From assembly GCA_031769625.1 (NCBI GenBank), contig JAUIMM010001251.1, forward strand, positions 1-64,000: a DNA stretch of 64,000 nt, read 5' to 3'. The notes below the pieces were generated by a model. That model searched no databases. It was not told the origin of the DNA and saw only the letters and a list, made by a program, of their open reading frames with translations. The position numbers and the translations under genes were made by a program. Below are positions 45,830 to 57,024 of the stretch, piece after piece; the stretch's first letter is position 1, and every line of letters starts with the position of its first letter. The DNA is from Taudactylus pleione. Lineage: Eukaryota; Chordata; Amphibia; Anura; Myobatrachidae.

Positions 45830-45987
45830 GGGGGAGATGTACTAAGCTCTGGAAACTGATAAACTACCAGCCATTCAGCTCCTAACTGTCATGTCATAGG
45901 CTATGTTTGAAAAATGACAGGAGCTGATTGGTTGGTAGTTTGTAATGTGATAAATCGGACAGTGATGGAGCTTAGTACATCTGCTCC
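45830..45987. mobile_element. Palindromic MITE family B
   Basis: GGGGGAGATGTACTAAGCTC at the left and GAGCTTAGTACATCTGCTCC at the right. The interior ACCAGCCATTCAGCTCCTAA mirrors AGGAGCTGATTGGTTGGTAG. Confidence 0.82.
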
Positions 45988-46624
45988 TCTGAGATAACTG
46001 GTGGTGGATAAAAGATGCTGAATGCGGTGGAGCTTGTGAGCCTATAAACAGTGCGACTGTCCCTCAGATCAGCTCGCCTTGTGCCCCAAGTCATCTGACT
46101 AATAGCTCGCCCAATCAGGAGATTTCCTCTGCCGAAACAGCTTTTTATTGGCTGTGAAACGCATCAGGTTGGGGGAGTCAGCACCTCGCTCATTGGAAGC
46201 TGCAGATGATTTGGTGATTGTACACTATTGTGACTGTATCGGACAATCTTAGCGCCCTCGTCGTTTTTGACAATCATGGCGTGTAGCCCAACTCCTTGTA
46301 CATTGTACCTGGGTGTGAGGAGACCTGCTTAGCAAGGGCACCGCCTTTCCTGCAGGTAAGTTATCACTGGGAGGCTCCACGTCCGCTCTCTGGCTGAATG
46401 CATTGATAGTTATAGATTTACCTCACATGAAGTCGGCTGCACAGTAAAAAAAAAAAAAAGTTTTTTTTTCAGTATGACTTTAATAATATTCATTTTACCA
46501 ATAAATCGCAGCTGGTTTGTGCCAAACGCATCACAGCCAGAATGTGACCTGTTCCATTTTCTGTCATGGGAGTCAGGGATTAGATTTGTAACATTGTATA
46601 TTACGCTGATACATCCCGGGACGT
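45988..46624. other. Intron 4 sequence, nothing recognised
   Basis: Apart from an A13/T9 pair at about 46447-46469, no structure was seen. Confidence 0.45.
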
Positions 46625-46850
46625 GCCGGCTCTCCCTGTACTGTGACTGACTGTCAGCCGGCTCTCCCTGTACTGTGACTGACTGTCAGCCGGCTCTCCC
46701 TGTACTGTGACTGACTGTCAGCCGGCTCTCCCTGTACTGTGACTGACTGTCAGCCGGCTCTCCCTGTACTGTGACTGACTGTCAGCCGGCTCTCCCTGTA
46801 CTGTGACTGACTGTCAGCCGGCTCTCCCTGTACTGTGACTGATTGTCAGC
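46625..46850. repeat. 32-bp tandem array, about 7 copies
   Basis: The unit is GCCGGCTCTCCCTGTACTGT plus GACTGACTGTCA, repeated without change until the last copy (GACTGATTGTCAGCCATC). The near-identity suggests recent expansion. Confidence 0.94.
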
Positions 46851-47716
46851 CATCTTGTTTGTTCTTGAGACAAAGCTATGTGTGATTACTATGGTAACAT
46901 TAATATGATTTAAATACAAGGGAACACACTTGATAAGATTATCACTCAGGAGAATTCCCGTCAGCGCACAGAACACTGACGCTCAGGGACAAAGGGACGT
47001 TTTTCTCTACGACGTGTGCTAAGGGCTCCTCTGAGACCTGAGATTAATGTGGGTAAAAGCCGCAGTGAATCATTGCCCTTTGCTGGGGTGAAATTGCTTT
47101 TAGTGATTTGCATGGAAGCTGATTTACCGTTTTCACACAGTTTATAAGAAGGTTTTTATCTGCAGATCATAGCTGGAGAATATTACTGCCACTGCGGATG
47201 CTTCTGGCTGACGGGCAATGGCGATATTTACGTAGATCGAGCGATTGCCAGTGTGCATGCGTATGTCGCAATGTGCATGCGCCACAATTGTTTTGCGAAT
47301 TTGTTAGTACAGAGGATCCATTTGCAAAGTGAGTGACAGGCTGTCAGTGTTTGGGGGAGGGGAGTCAGAAAAATGCAGGCGTGTCTTACTGTTAGAACGC
47401 CTTTTCATGGGCGTGTATAAATTAGCCATTACGATTGCATTCGCAACATGAGACCCCCTCTGTGTGTCAATGTCTACTTACGGCGGGGGCCCACTTCGGG
47501 ATGAACCAATGCGAGGTAATGGGCCCCATCCATCTGCGATGGATTGCCGTGATCCCGCGATGCTGCAACCCGGTATCGCAGAAATCCAACATGTTGGATC
47601 TTGCTGATTGCTATCGCCAAATCGCTGACATTAAACATGTCAAATGTCTGCGATCCGCGATGGATGGTAGGCGATCAGTTTCCGATAGGTTCCGGACTAT
47701 AGACGGACAGTAATTA
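46851..47716. other. Intron 4 sequence, nothing recognised
   Basis: A CG-containing piece at 47215-47290 and 47480-47700 (CGATGGATTGCCGTGATCCC, GATCCGCGATGGATGG) resembles frog-type MITE interior but cannot be bounded. Confidence 0.4.
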
Positions 47717-48207
47717 GTTAGACAATGTTTACGCTAGATAGACACCAGATGTTAGACAGTTAATAGTTAGACAAGGATAAAAGTTCTACACAGACAAAAG
47801 TCAGACACAATAAAGTTAGACATGTAAAAAGTTTGACAGGGTCAAAAGTTCGACATGAAAAAGATAAACACAAAAATGATTGACACATTTTTTTGTTTGT
47901 TTTTAATGATTAGGGTTAAGGTTAGGCACTTACCCCCACGGTTAAGGTTAGGCACTTACCCAGACAGTTAGGGTTAGGCACCAAGGGGAGGGCTAGGGTG
48001 AAGATTAAATTTTTTTTTTTTTAAATTGTCGACCATTTTTGTGTTGATCTTTTTCATGTCGAACTTTTGACCCTGTCGATATTTTGTACCTGTCAAACTT
48101 TTAACATGTCTGACTTTTGTTTGTGTCTAACTTTTTTCCCTGTCTGACACATTAAAGTTAAACTATTGACTGTCTAACATCTGGTGTCTATCTAGACATT
48201 GTCTAAC
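47717..48207. mobile_element. Palindromic element with TTAGGG core (family D, copy 1)
   Basis: GTTAGACAATGTTTACGCTA and AGACACCAGATGTTAGACAG at the left are inverted at the right (CTGTCTAACATCTGGTGTCT ... CATTGTCTAAC). The centre (47910-47995) is AGGGTTAAGGTTAGGCACTT-type repeat. Copy 2 is 58291-58602. Confidence 0.82.
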
Positions 48208-48594
48208 TCTTATATCACACCCGTTTCCGATGGGCGATCGGAAATTTCTGATCGCATCCCTGCATCGCGACGATCCGTCGCAGATGTATGGCCACCTTAA
48301 GTTTTAGGAACCGATTGACAAACTTGTATCATCTGATCCAACAGTTGTAATCAATGTGTTTACAACTGCGGTAAGAGAACAGCTCGCACCCCCGAGTCCT
48401 GGGTACAGTCGCAGAGTCTGTAAATGGATGGATCTATGTCAATATATAAAATGATAGATATACAAATCTACTCATCTTGATTATAGACCGGACAGTGTAG
48501 ACTTAATACACTTTATTTACACTTTATTATTACCATGTACTTATAGCGCCGGCATATTGCGCTGCGGTTTCCAATAACCCTCTCTTCTCTCTAG
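48208..48594. other. 3' end of intron 4
   Basis: No element was recognised; it ends in the pyrimidine-rich CCCTCTCTTCTCTCTAG acceptor of exon 5. Confidence 0.6.
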
Positions 48595-48781
48595 AAGAAG
48601 CAGGTGAGCCAAACCAAGATCCGAGTGATTTCTACCATCCTCTTCATCGTGGCTGGGTGTCTGGTGTTTGTGACTATCCCAGCCGTCATCTTCAAACAGA
48701 TCGAGGGATGGTCGGAGCTGGAATCCATTTACTTTGTGGTTGTCACACTGACCACGGTCGGCTTTGGGGACTATGTGGCAG
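48595..48781 (+). CDS. KCNK10: KCNK10 exon 5: M3 and pore 2
   Basis: The exon starts after CTCTCTAG (48587-48594) with [13 protein letters not shown], continues through helix M3 ([20 protein letters not shown]), then [17 protein letters not shown] and pore 2 [13 protein letters not shown]. It ends on the first base of a Gly codon, with donor GTGAGT at 48782. Length is 62 codons plus one base, which keeps the frame into exon 6. Filter 2 is GFGD, the usual second-filter sequence of TREK channels. No frameshift or stop is present. The preceding intron is 9.1 kb and the following one 3.9 kb. Confidence 0.96.
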
Positions 48782-49671
48782 GTGAGTGCGCCGGTTCCTC
48801 GGTGCTTTCTCCTACACACTATACGATCAGTTATGTTTCTGAAATACAGTTATTAAATGATGTAAAGCACCTTCAGGTCATTGATAAGTTGCTATCATGA
48901 GATCACCAAATGTAGGTGCGCTCCTCCGCGTTGGGGGACGATGCTGAATGGGCCCTCTTATCCACATTGGGAACAAATGGAGTTGGATCTATCTCATGTC
49001 ATATTGATTCATCTGTGTCTGGAAGAGATAAAGGCTAAAATGAGATTTTTCCTGGTAAATGCGATTCCACCCCACTGTGGCTCTGGTCTGATCTCGCCCT
49101 CACATATATTATACATGAAGCACATCTGAAGGAAGGGTCTAAGAGCAGCTGATTGATGCATCTTTTATAATGACCATTAGTGGGGGTTTCACGTCTTTTA
49201 TCTGCTTATTTCTTTTGTGAGATGTTGATGTACCAATCACTTCTCTCTGTGCCCCTGAGCTGATGTCACAACCTCTGCATCATTCAAGTTTTCATAGATT
49301 GAAATGTGAAATATCTGCTATATATCATTATATTGTGCAGAAGTGGCACAATGCAATGGCAGGGCAATGAGGTGACATTGGTGAGGCTTGAATAGAAAGT
49401 ATTCAAAATTGTATGTAGCACCCTATCCTCTATTTGATGATAAGTGCACGCTCCCAGGACCTCTGAAGATCCTCCACCCAAGCCTACATGAGTCTTCTTC
49501 TCCCAGGATACAGCGTGTAGTTATGCAAACAGGTGCCCTATGAGATGGAGGCGCTGTACTAGTATAAAGTTTTCCTTGTATGTATGGATATAGAATCAAA
49601 GCTGGAGTAGGAGCTACCCGCCAAGTTAAGTTTTACGGGTGTAGACTCTCCGATCTCACCGCTACCACACC

Positions 49672-49970
49672 ATTGTTGCATAGTGGTTAGCATTGCTGCC
49701 CCACAACATTGGGGTCATGGGTTTGAATCCAATCAGCTCCCCATCTGTGCAGAGTTTGCATGTTCTTCCCGCGTTACCTCCGGGTGCTGCGGTTACTTCC
49801 CACAATCCAAAAACATGCTGGTCAGTTATCGGGCCGCTGACAACAAAACAAATAACGTGTGTGTGTCCGAGCAGTAGGGAGTATAGACTATAAGCTCTGC
49901 TAATTACTTAATACCCTATGTAAAGCACTGCGCAATATGTGCGCTATATCAATAACTGTCAATCAATAAA
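49672..49970 (+). mobile_element. tRNA-derived SINE (V-SINE-like)
   Basis: The head has pol III box-like words: TAGTGGTTAGCATTG (A box region, 49681-49695) and GGGTTTGAATCC (B box, about 49719-49730). The middle TGTGCAGAGTTTGCATGTTC, CCTCCGGGTGCTGCGGTTAC and CAATCCAAAAACATGCTGG is the conserved central domain familiar from vertebrate V-SINEs. The tail has GCACTGCGCAATATGTGCGC and TATATCAATAA. The head is diverged and this is not a functional tRNA. Confidence 0.8.
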
Positions 49971-50044
49971 TCTATCCATCCAAAGGGAAAATTACACTAA
50001 CATCACTGCTAATTCGTCTCAATGCGTCTCTAGAGGCACCATCA

Positions 50045-50215
50045 GACGCATCATTGCACAATGATGCGTCTGATGGTGCACAATGACATGTCTGATGGTG
50101 CACGATGACGTGTCTGATGGTGCTCGATGATGTGTCTGATGGTGCACCGATGGTACGTCTGATGGTGCTCGATGATGTGTCTGATGGAGCACGGATGGTA
50201 CGTCTGATGGTACAT
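50045..50215. repeat. Short degenerate 22-23 bp repeat
   Basis: GTCTGATGGTGCACAATGAC and variants (GTGCTCGATGATGT, GTGCACCGATGGTAC), about 7 units. It begins with the palindrome CAGACGCATCATTG/CAATGATGCGTCTG. Confidence 0.8.
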
Positions 50216-50671
50216 CTTTCTGAAATGTAGTTAAAAAAACAAAAGCGATTACAATTGTAAGGCGGCGAAATACAAATACTGTTTAAGCGCACTCTTCTTT
50301 CTGTTTTGAGATTTGTTTGCCCCCATGGAAACTACAACCTTGAAGGGGAATTTACAGACCTAAATGGCCCTAGCGACATTACTAAACCTAGCAACTCGGA
50401 AGATCACTGAGGCTAGGGGGGACATTTACTGAGCATCGGATGTGCTGTCTCTTGTCTACATACTGTTACTTTACAGTACTATTTATTGATTTTGACTGTC
50501 ATTTACAATTCCCTGTCGATACCTGTCTGATTTGAAGCCCCTATCCCGCCATATGGCCTCCACATATCTGACGAGAATCCGTCTTCAATCAGATTTAGAG
50601 CACTGCACAGATCAGTATAATCAGTATGACCTGTGCAGGCTTTGTCATGTTTACATTGTTAAAAAGTGTGT

Positions 50672-50697
50672 AATAATAATAATAATAATAAAAAAAA
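50672..50697. repeat. (AAT)n and A-run
   Basis: Eight TAA/AAT trinucleotides followed by A8. Confidence 0.9.
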
Positions 50698-51499
50698 CAC
50701 GGTGTGGGGTCTGTCCCAAGATGACAGCCAGCCCAGGTCCTCTGAGTCTGGGCTGCTATTAAAAAATAGGGGGGGGACAAATGGCGTAGGGTTCCCCTTA
50801 TTTTTCAATAACCAGCACTAGGCTGAACCAGCCGGGGCTAGTGACACTATAGCTCGGAGACACAGGGGGTGTGGTCCCCCCACCATGATGACTGCTTAGA
50901 GCTTGAATCCCTAGAGAGTGGGCACCACCAAAAAATGGCCCCCTCCTCCCTAAGCAGGCCAGGACTCTTTTTACCCCCCTGGGGATTTGGGTGTGAATAG
51001 TAATAATTATATATAAATAATATTATTCTTTACAGGTGGACTAGTCCCAGCAAGCCTACCAGGGCATAATTGCAGTTGGCGAACCACAAGTGCCAGCATG
51101 CCCGGACATCAAGGGCCTGCTGGCACATGTACTCCACCTGTAATACAATATTAAAAGAAAGGCAGGAGACGCACACAGAGTATTGTGGTATCCTATTAAA
51201 TAAACACACCCTGTTTACCCAATATTACTTACAATATGTAGGGGCTTCGTCCTCTTTGGTCCCTGAAGCATCCCCGAATCTTGCAGAACAAAAAAGCTGC
51301 ACTACTCTTTCTAGTGCTCCTGTCGCGAATGAGAGATCATTCGGGGAGACTCCTCATAGAAATTAATGGGACTGTGCTGATTGGTCAGAGCATGGGAACT
51401 GCCGCAAACTGACCAATCATTAATTTTTTGTAGGGTATCCCCAAGTGACCTCTCATTGGTGATGTTGCTTTTGTAAATTTACCCCTAGTAGTTATTGAT

Positions 51500-52400
51500 A
51501 CCACTGAGGCTTTGGAATGGTGACATCACTGATATTAGGAACTAGTGACATCACTGAAGTTATGAATTAGTGGCATCACTGAGGCTAGGAACTAGTGACA
51601 TCACTGAGGCTAGAAACCAGTGCAATAACTGAAGTTATGAATTAGTGATATCACTAAGGCCAGGAACTAGTGACCTCACTGAGGCTAGGAACTAGGGATA
51701 TCACTGAGGCTAGGAACCAGTGCAATAACTGAAGTTATGAATTAGTGACATCACTAAGGCCAGGAACTAGTGACCTCACTGAGGCTAGGAACTAGGGATA
51801 TCACTGAGGCTAGGAACCAGTGCAATAACTGAAGTTATGAATTAGTGACATCACTAAGGCCAGGAACTAGTGACCTCACTGAGGCTAGGAACTAGGGATA
51901 TCACTGAGGCTAGGAACCAGTGCAATAACTGAAGTTATGAATTAGTGGCATCATTGATGCTAGGAACTAGTGACATCACTAAGGCCAGGAATTAGTGACA
52001 TTACTGAGATTAGGGACTAGTGACATCACTGAGGCGAGAAACTAGTGATATCACTGAAGCGTGAAACTAGTGACCTCACTGAGGCTAGGAACTAGGGATA
52101 TCACTGAGGCTAGGAACCAGTGCAATAACTGAAGTTATGAATTAGTGGCATCATTGATGCTAGGAACTAGTGACATCACTAAGGCCAGGAACTAGTGACA
52201 TTACTGAGATTAGGGACTAGTGACATCACTGAGGCGAGAAACTAGTGATATCACTGAAGCGTGAAACTAGTGACCTCACTGAGGCTTGGAACTAGGGATA
52301 TCACTGAGGTTTAGAACTAGTGACATCACGCAGGGCTATGAATTATTAACAACACTGAGGCAAGTAACTAGTGACATTGCTAAGGTTGGAAACTAATAAT
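51500..52400. repeat. 25-bp array with 100-bp higher-order unit
   Basis: The basic unit is GAACTAGTGACATCACTGAG plus GCTAG. A four-unit set including ACCAGTGCAATAACTGAAG and TTATGAATTAGTGACATC recurs at 51616, 51716, 51816, 51916 and 52116, mostly 100 bp apart. A longer block is also repeated (51956-52076 and 52156-52276). It ends about 250 bp before exon 6. Confidence 0.93.
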
Positions 52401-52647
52401 GTGCCTGGTTCCAAATGAATTGATAGGTTCCATTCATATTATAATAAATTGGTTGAGGGCACAAAATGGCAGCCTCTGCTTTGTGTAGGTTATCCTGGGA
52501 ATCTCCCCTAGTGTCAATGACTGTGGAGGGGATTCTGGGTTCTTCTACTCAGCCGGTTACCCCGTGAGACTCACCAGGTGACGCAGGAAACAGAGGATAT
52601 GTAACATCCATATACAGTAACTGAATGTTGATGTGCTTCTCTTATAG

Positions 52648-52790
52648 GGGGCAATACGAAAATCATGTACCGGGAGTGGTACAAACCACTCGTGTGGTTC
52701 TGGATTCTGGTCGGTCTTGCGTATTTCGCTGCTGTCCTGAGTATGATCGGAGACTGGTTACGGGTTATATCAAAGAAAACAAAAGAAGAG
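52648..52790 (+). CDS. KCNK10: KCNK10 exon 6: M4 and proximal C-tail
   Basis: The acceptor is TTATAG (52642-52647). GG completes the Gly codon, then 47 codons read [34 protein letters not shown] and [13 protein letters not shown], followed by donor GTAAAG at 52791. This is the link after filter 2, helix M4 with the hinge region, and the basic proximal C-terminal segment that in TREK channels couples phospholipid, intracellular acid and stretch to gating. The remaining C-terminal tail (VGE onward, roughly 200 residues in human TREK-2) is not encoded anywhere I could find in 52791-64000, so the terminal exon should be downstream. The donor is weaker than the others at +4 to +6. Confidence 0.95.
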
Positions 52791-52969
52791 GTAAAGTAGT
52801 CACTGACTAATTCCCAATGATAAAGTGATCAGTATCTACAGCCTTTCACAGATACTTCCAGCCACATACAGACGCCAAGTCACATAATGCAGTAACGTCG
52901 TGGCCACGGCAGGTGGGAGGGACACTGTTCTGTCTGCTTGTGGATAGTAACTGCAGGAGGCTTCTCTTA

Positions 52970-53327
52970 AGGTGCATACACACTAGACGATATGCTCCCT
53001 GAGCGATATCGTGTAGTGTGTCCCCGGCAGGCTGTGCTCAATGTCGTTCATGACATTGAGCACAGCCGCTGAACGATATCATTAGAGATATCGTTCAGCG
53101 CCGGGCTCTCTCACCCATTCCCTGACATGCAGCAACCTGACGAGGTCGTCAGGTTGGCCTGCATGTCAGCCCGATGAACGAGGATGACGAACGACCCGCG
53201 GGAACGCGCGTCGTCGTCATCGTTTATCGTCCATTTTTAACACAAAAAAGATGAAGTGGACGACTGAACGATAACGATATCGTTATCGTTCAGTCGTCCA
53301 CTTTAATCGCCCAGTGTGTACGCACCA
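52970..53327. mobile_element. MITE with GGTGCATACACAC ends, TTA duplication
   Basis: AGGTGCATACACACTAGACG at the left and CCCAGTGTGTACGCACCA at the right, flanked by TTA at 52967-52969 and 53328-53330. The interior carries a long palindrome (GTGGACGACTGAACGATAAC / GTTATCGTTCAGTCGTCCAC). Confidence 0.82.
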
Positions 53328-53541
53328 TTACACTACAATAACTATTTATTACTAAACATACATATACAAATCTATAATAAAAACATATACGGTAACATAC
53401 ACACTCTATTAGGTCAGTATTGTATTAATATTTATTTGCTGCACCATTTATAAATACGTCCGTAAGCTCAGCCGATAATTAGGCTAATAAATTGTTCTTT
53501 ATAAGATTGATCTATACTGTGTATTTCCATTTTTACCAGAT

Positions 53542-53820
53542 ACAAACAGGCACAAATCCTCTGTTGTGTAGTAAGTGTGATCTATACTGTGTACGATATG
53601 ACACCTCATCACACTTATCATACACAGTATAGATCAGGTACAAATCCTCTGTTGTGTAGTATGACACCTCATCACAGACATCACACTTACTACACAACAG
53701 AGGATTTGTGCCTGTTTGTAAGTGTGATGTCTGTGATGAGGTGTCATATCATACACAGTATAGATCACACTTACTACACAACAGAGGATTTGTACCTGAT
53801 GTGTGTGATATCGTACACAG
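53542..53820. repeat. Interleaved perfect inverted repeats
   Basis: 53542-53580 is exactly complementary to 53681-53719 (39/39), 53660-53689 to 53719-53748 (30/30), and 53638-53660 to 53773-53795 (23/23). Shared words are ATCCTCTGTTGTGTAGT, TATACTGTGTACGATATGAC and their complements. The pairings cross one another, so it is not a single hairpin. Confidence 0.92.
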
Positions 53821-53830
53821 TATAGAGTAA

Positions 53831-54291
53831 GGCTCCTGCACTATCACTATGCGCCAGAGATGGGCGGGGCATGTCTGGCTGATATTCTGTTCATGTAAAC
53901 GCCTCCCACTTTTAACTGGAGGGCACACTGGCGTTTTGCTCACCTGGAATGTGCGTTGCCCTGAATGTGATGGCACAAGCACGTTGGCACAAACCCCCTC
54001 ATTAGCCTACTGACCGGTAAGGATTAATCCAATCAGTGGCGTCGCGCAGGGAGTGCGGGTCGGAATGGGTGACACCATCCGAGGGGTTGAAACACAAGTG
54101 TAGAGCTGCTCTGCTATTTTGGTGTCAGCGGTGATGCGTACCGTGCATGGTGCTGGATGAGGCTGGGGGCAGTCCAGCAGCTCCCGGATAGCTGTGCAAG
54201 CCCCCAGTCTGATGAGAACTTCAGGGGACATGCTTCCACACATTACCAGATTTTTCCTTCCAACCAGCCAGTTTGGACAGATAACTTATAG
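53831..54291. other. Intron 6 sequence, nothing recognised
   Basis: No exon or bounded element. Confidence 0.45.
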
Positions 54292-54735
54292 GGGCCCATT
54301 TGTCAATGTACGCATTTGCAATGTGATCTGGTCGCGATATTGCAGGATGCAATCATAGCGCTGGGATTTAACTACATGCACCAGCAGGGACAGGGGCTTT
54401 GTAAGGAGCCCGTCCCTGCCATGTGCTGGTAGTGAAGTGACCGCGTCAGCAGTCACTACACTCCTGTGCCGGAGATCCTGCGAATGCGCTGTCTACAGAC
54501 CTCACATGCGCACACACATTCCTGTGGGACCCTCTCCCAACTAGTTATGTAGCCCGTAGCCTACAGCAGCTTACGCCATCTTCAGCGGTGATGGCGGATA
54601 TGGAGGGACAACGGCAGATATCAGAGATGTCCCTACATAATCCATCGGGGGGTTACTTCATTTTTGTGGGTATACACCAAAAATGTGTGTTTTCGGGGAA
54701 TACACAGCAAATATGAAATAATAAATGGGCCCCAT
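54292..54735. mobile_element. MITE with ATA duplication
   Basis: GGGGCCCATTTGTCAATGTA at the left and ATAATAAATGGGCCCC at the right, flanked by ATA on both sides. Internal GACAGGGGCTTTGTAAGGAG...CCCGTCCCTGCC arms. Same terminal style as 9641-9816. Confidence 0.75.
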
Positions 54736-55206
54736 AGTGAGGACCTAGCTTCAGCCTTTGTTCTCTGTCTGCACTTTATTGTACAAAGCAAGGAAACAGT
54801 CAGAGGATGCAGATCAGGACAAATCGCCTGGAAAATCGGTGATCAGACACCTGGCGGGTTTTACTCTTTACATGAAACCTCATTTAGAGGCATCAAACAG
54901 CAGCAGCTGAAGTTATTTAAAGGTGATTACACAGGGAGCGATCTGCTGTCAGTATATCCCCCCTACTTACTGCTATTCCCCCTACTTACTGCTATCCCCC
55001 CTACTTACTGCCGCTGCATCTGTGGGGAATGGTCTTAGAGGAACAATATTGTCCAACATAGATGTAAATAATACATGTTAGAACAAACGAGTTCTGTTTT
55101 GCAGGATATAAACAATGTAATGGACCTTGAAGATGATTTAAACCGTTTAAAAAAAAATAAAAATCCAGTGTACTGAATGCAGCAACACAGAGTTACAATG
55201 TGACTG
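54736..55206. other. Intron 6 sequence
   Basis: A short direct repeat CCCCCTACTTACTGCTAT occurs three times at 54958-55012. Nothing else was recognised. Confidence 0.5.
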
Positions 55207-55323
55207 AAGGCCCCCCATACATCAGCAATTGATTGTAGCAATCGATTGTGGCAATTCTGCAAAGATTTTTATACACAATCGATTGCAAATTGCTGCAATC
55301 AATTGTTGATGTATGGGGGCCTT
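55207..55323. mobile_element. Small palindromic MITE, 117 bp
   Basis: AAGGCCCCCCATACATCAGC and its mirror ATGTATGGGGGCCTT. AATTGATTGTAGCAATCGAT and ATCGATTGCAAATTGCTGCA continue the pairing, so nearly the whole element is one foldback. Confidence 0.82.
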
Positions 55324-56640
55324 AACGCTAAAGCTGAGTATAAACGTCCAGATAAAATGCCTGCCAGCCCGCAGATGTCAGCATCATACAACGTGAGATA
55401 TTAGCCCCGACATCTGCGCTCCGCCCCCCGGGGGAGGAGACTTTTCCCTGGGAAGGAACACAGGAAATGTCTGTCTGTCTGTCGGCCGCGGCTGGGCATA
55501 CACTGTCCGATGTGGCTGACATTTTAACTCATAAATATCGCATCAGACGGGCATGCTGGACAATCCGGCATCCCCGACCGAGCGATTTTTAGCCATCGGT
55601 CGCCCACACACACTACAATTATCAGGGCGATGGATCACCCCAATACTTGGCCAGCTTAAGCGATATACAGAAGATCAGATTTCGAGGGCAGACGCTAGTA
55701 ATTTATCGTTCCTATCCAAGTGATTATCTGTTCTGAGACTGTCACAAAGGTGCATATTTAAAACTGCCAGCAGAAATGTCGGACAGATGATCGGAAATTC
55801 ATACTCCCTGCTGAATGTGCGCGGATCATCGCTTCAGAGAAATGTCGTGCAGCAGATCAAATCCAGTCATCCGATCCAACTGGTTTTGAAACGATAAATC
55901 GGTCCCAGGTGCTGCGCACACACTCAAAGGGTTAGCGAACCGAACAGCCAAAAAACAGTGTGCACCTTGCTAAACATACTGTATGATTGATATTAATAAT
56001 AATAATAATAATATCAGACTAATTGTAATAATCATAGTTATACTGCAACGGAACCAGCAGAGGGGGTTATGTAATAGGTGCCAATTTCACGGAGCCGTCT
56101 GTTTATCTGTGAGATTGTGACTTATAACTGATTCAATTTTGCTGGAATCTCGCAGAAAAACAAAGAAGCAGACGGCTCCGTGCAATCCATAGACAAACGC
56201 CGGGGAGGTTCCGGTTGCCTGGAAACCCCCCTCCCCAGCACACACCATGACCACAATAGAAATAGTAATATAATAGAAGGTTATTAGTGCTGAAGGTTCT
56301 TCTCGGTATCACAAATGAAATAATTAGCACCACCTGTGGATCTTATAACATTTGTCAGCCAGTAATAAATACACCCCTGCACCAACTAGGAGATCTGGAA
56401 AACATGCACTGTTAATGGTCTATAGCAGTGCACCCCTAATAGGGTTAATTATTAATACCGTATAATACAGTAATACACAATATAGTGCATAACAAGACCA
56501 ATGTGTACATATATGACTAGGACAGTGCTATGTTCTCCTGCTGCTCCCCCAGACTCCTGGACTTGCTCCCATGCTCTGTAATGGCGCCCACATGGGAAAT
56601 AAATACTCAGCTCAGGCAGGATGGTCCTACTGCCACATCT
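55324..56640. other. Intron 6 sequence
   Basis: A GTCT run at 55469-55482 and an AAT microsatellite at about 55993-56013. CACGGAGCCGTCTGTTTATC (56089) is inverted at about 56169-56183 (CAGACGGCTCCGTG). No gene. Confidence 0.5.
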
Positions 56641-56893
56641 AATGTCTTACTGTGATCACTGGTCCTGTATATGTCTGATGTATTACATATACAGGACCAG
56701 CCATACATAGTGCAGTGTATGTCTGATGTAATACACACACTGCACTATGTATGGCTGGTCCTACTGCCGCATATAATGTCTTACTGTGATCACTGGTCCT
56801 GTATATGTCTGATGTATTACATACACTGCACTATGTATGGCTGGTCCTACTGCCGCATATAATGGGTTACTGTGATCACTGGTCCTGTATATG
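56641..56893. repeat. Mixed direct and inverted repeat cluster
   Basis: 56660-56673 is complementary to 56686-56699 (14/14) and 56695-56718 to 56737-56760 (24/24). The block starting AATGTCTTACTGTGATCACT occurs at 56641 and 56776 with a third partial at about 56871. It resembles the cluster at 53542-53820 in style. Confidence 0.9.
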
Positions 56894-57024
56894 CTGGAAT
56901 TATGATGCACAATACACTATATGAATAACACATATCAAGCTTTAATAAGTGCTAATTATTCCCTCTTCATGGACTGGCCACACTCACTCTGATAGTAAGC
57001 ATTTGGAACATACTTGCCTACTTT

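Larger units (their letters stand above)
39514..48594 (+). other. KCNK10: KCNK10 intron 4 (9.1 kb)
   Basis: Bounded by GTAAGG and CTCTAG. Contains nested hAT and palindromic elements (39999-44137) and the 32-bp array. No extra exon was seen. Confidence 0.9.
48782..52647 (+). other. KCNK10: KCNK10 intron 5 (3.9 kb)
   Basis: Bounded by GTGAGT and TTATAG. Holds a SINE, a small 22-bp repeat, an AAT microsatellite and the 25-bp array. Sequence at 48800-49670 and 50290-51480 shows nothing else I recognise. Confidence 0.9.

Noticed and set aside
49672..49760. Functional tRNA gene
   Set aside because: Only box-like words are present. There is no cloverleaf, and the sequence continues into a SINE body and tail.
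7255..52790. KCNK2 (TREK-1) instead of KCNK10
   Set aside because: The filter-1 context [12 protein letters not shown], the M2 residues [11 protein letters not shown] and the N-terminal VAVP start follow TREK-2; TREK-1 differs at these positions.
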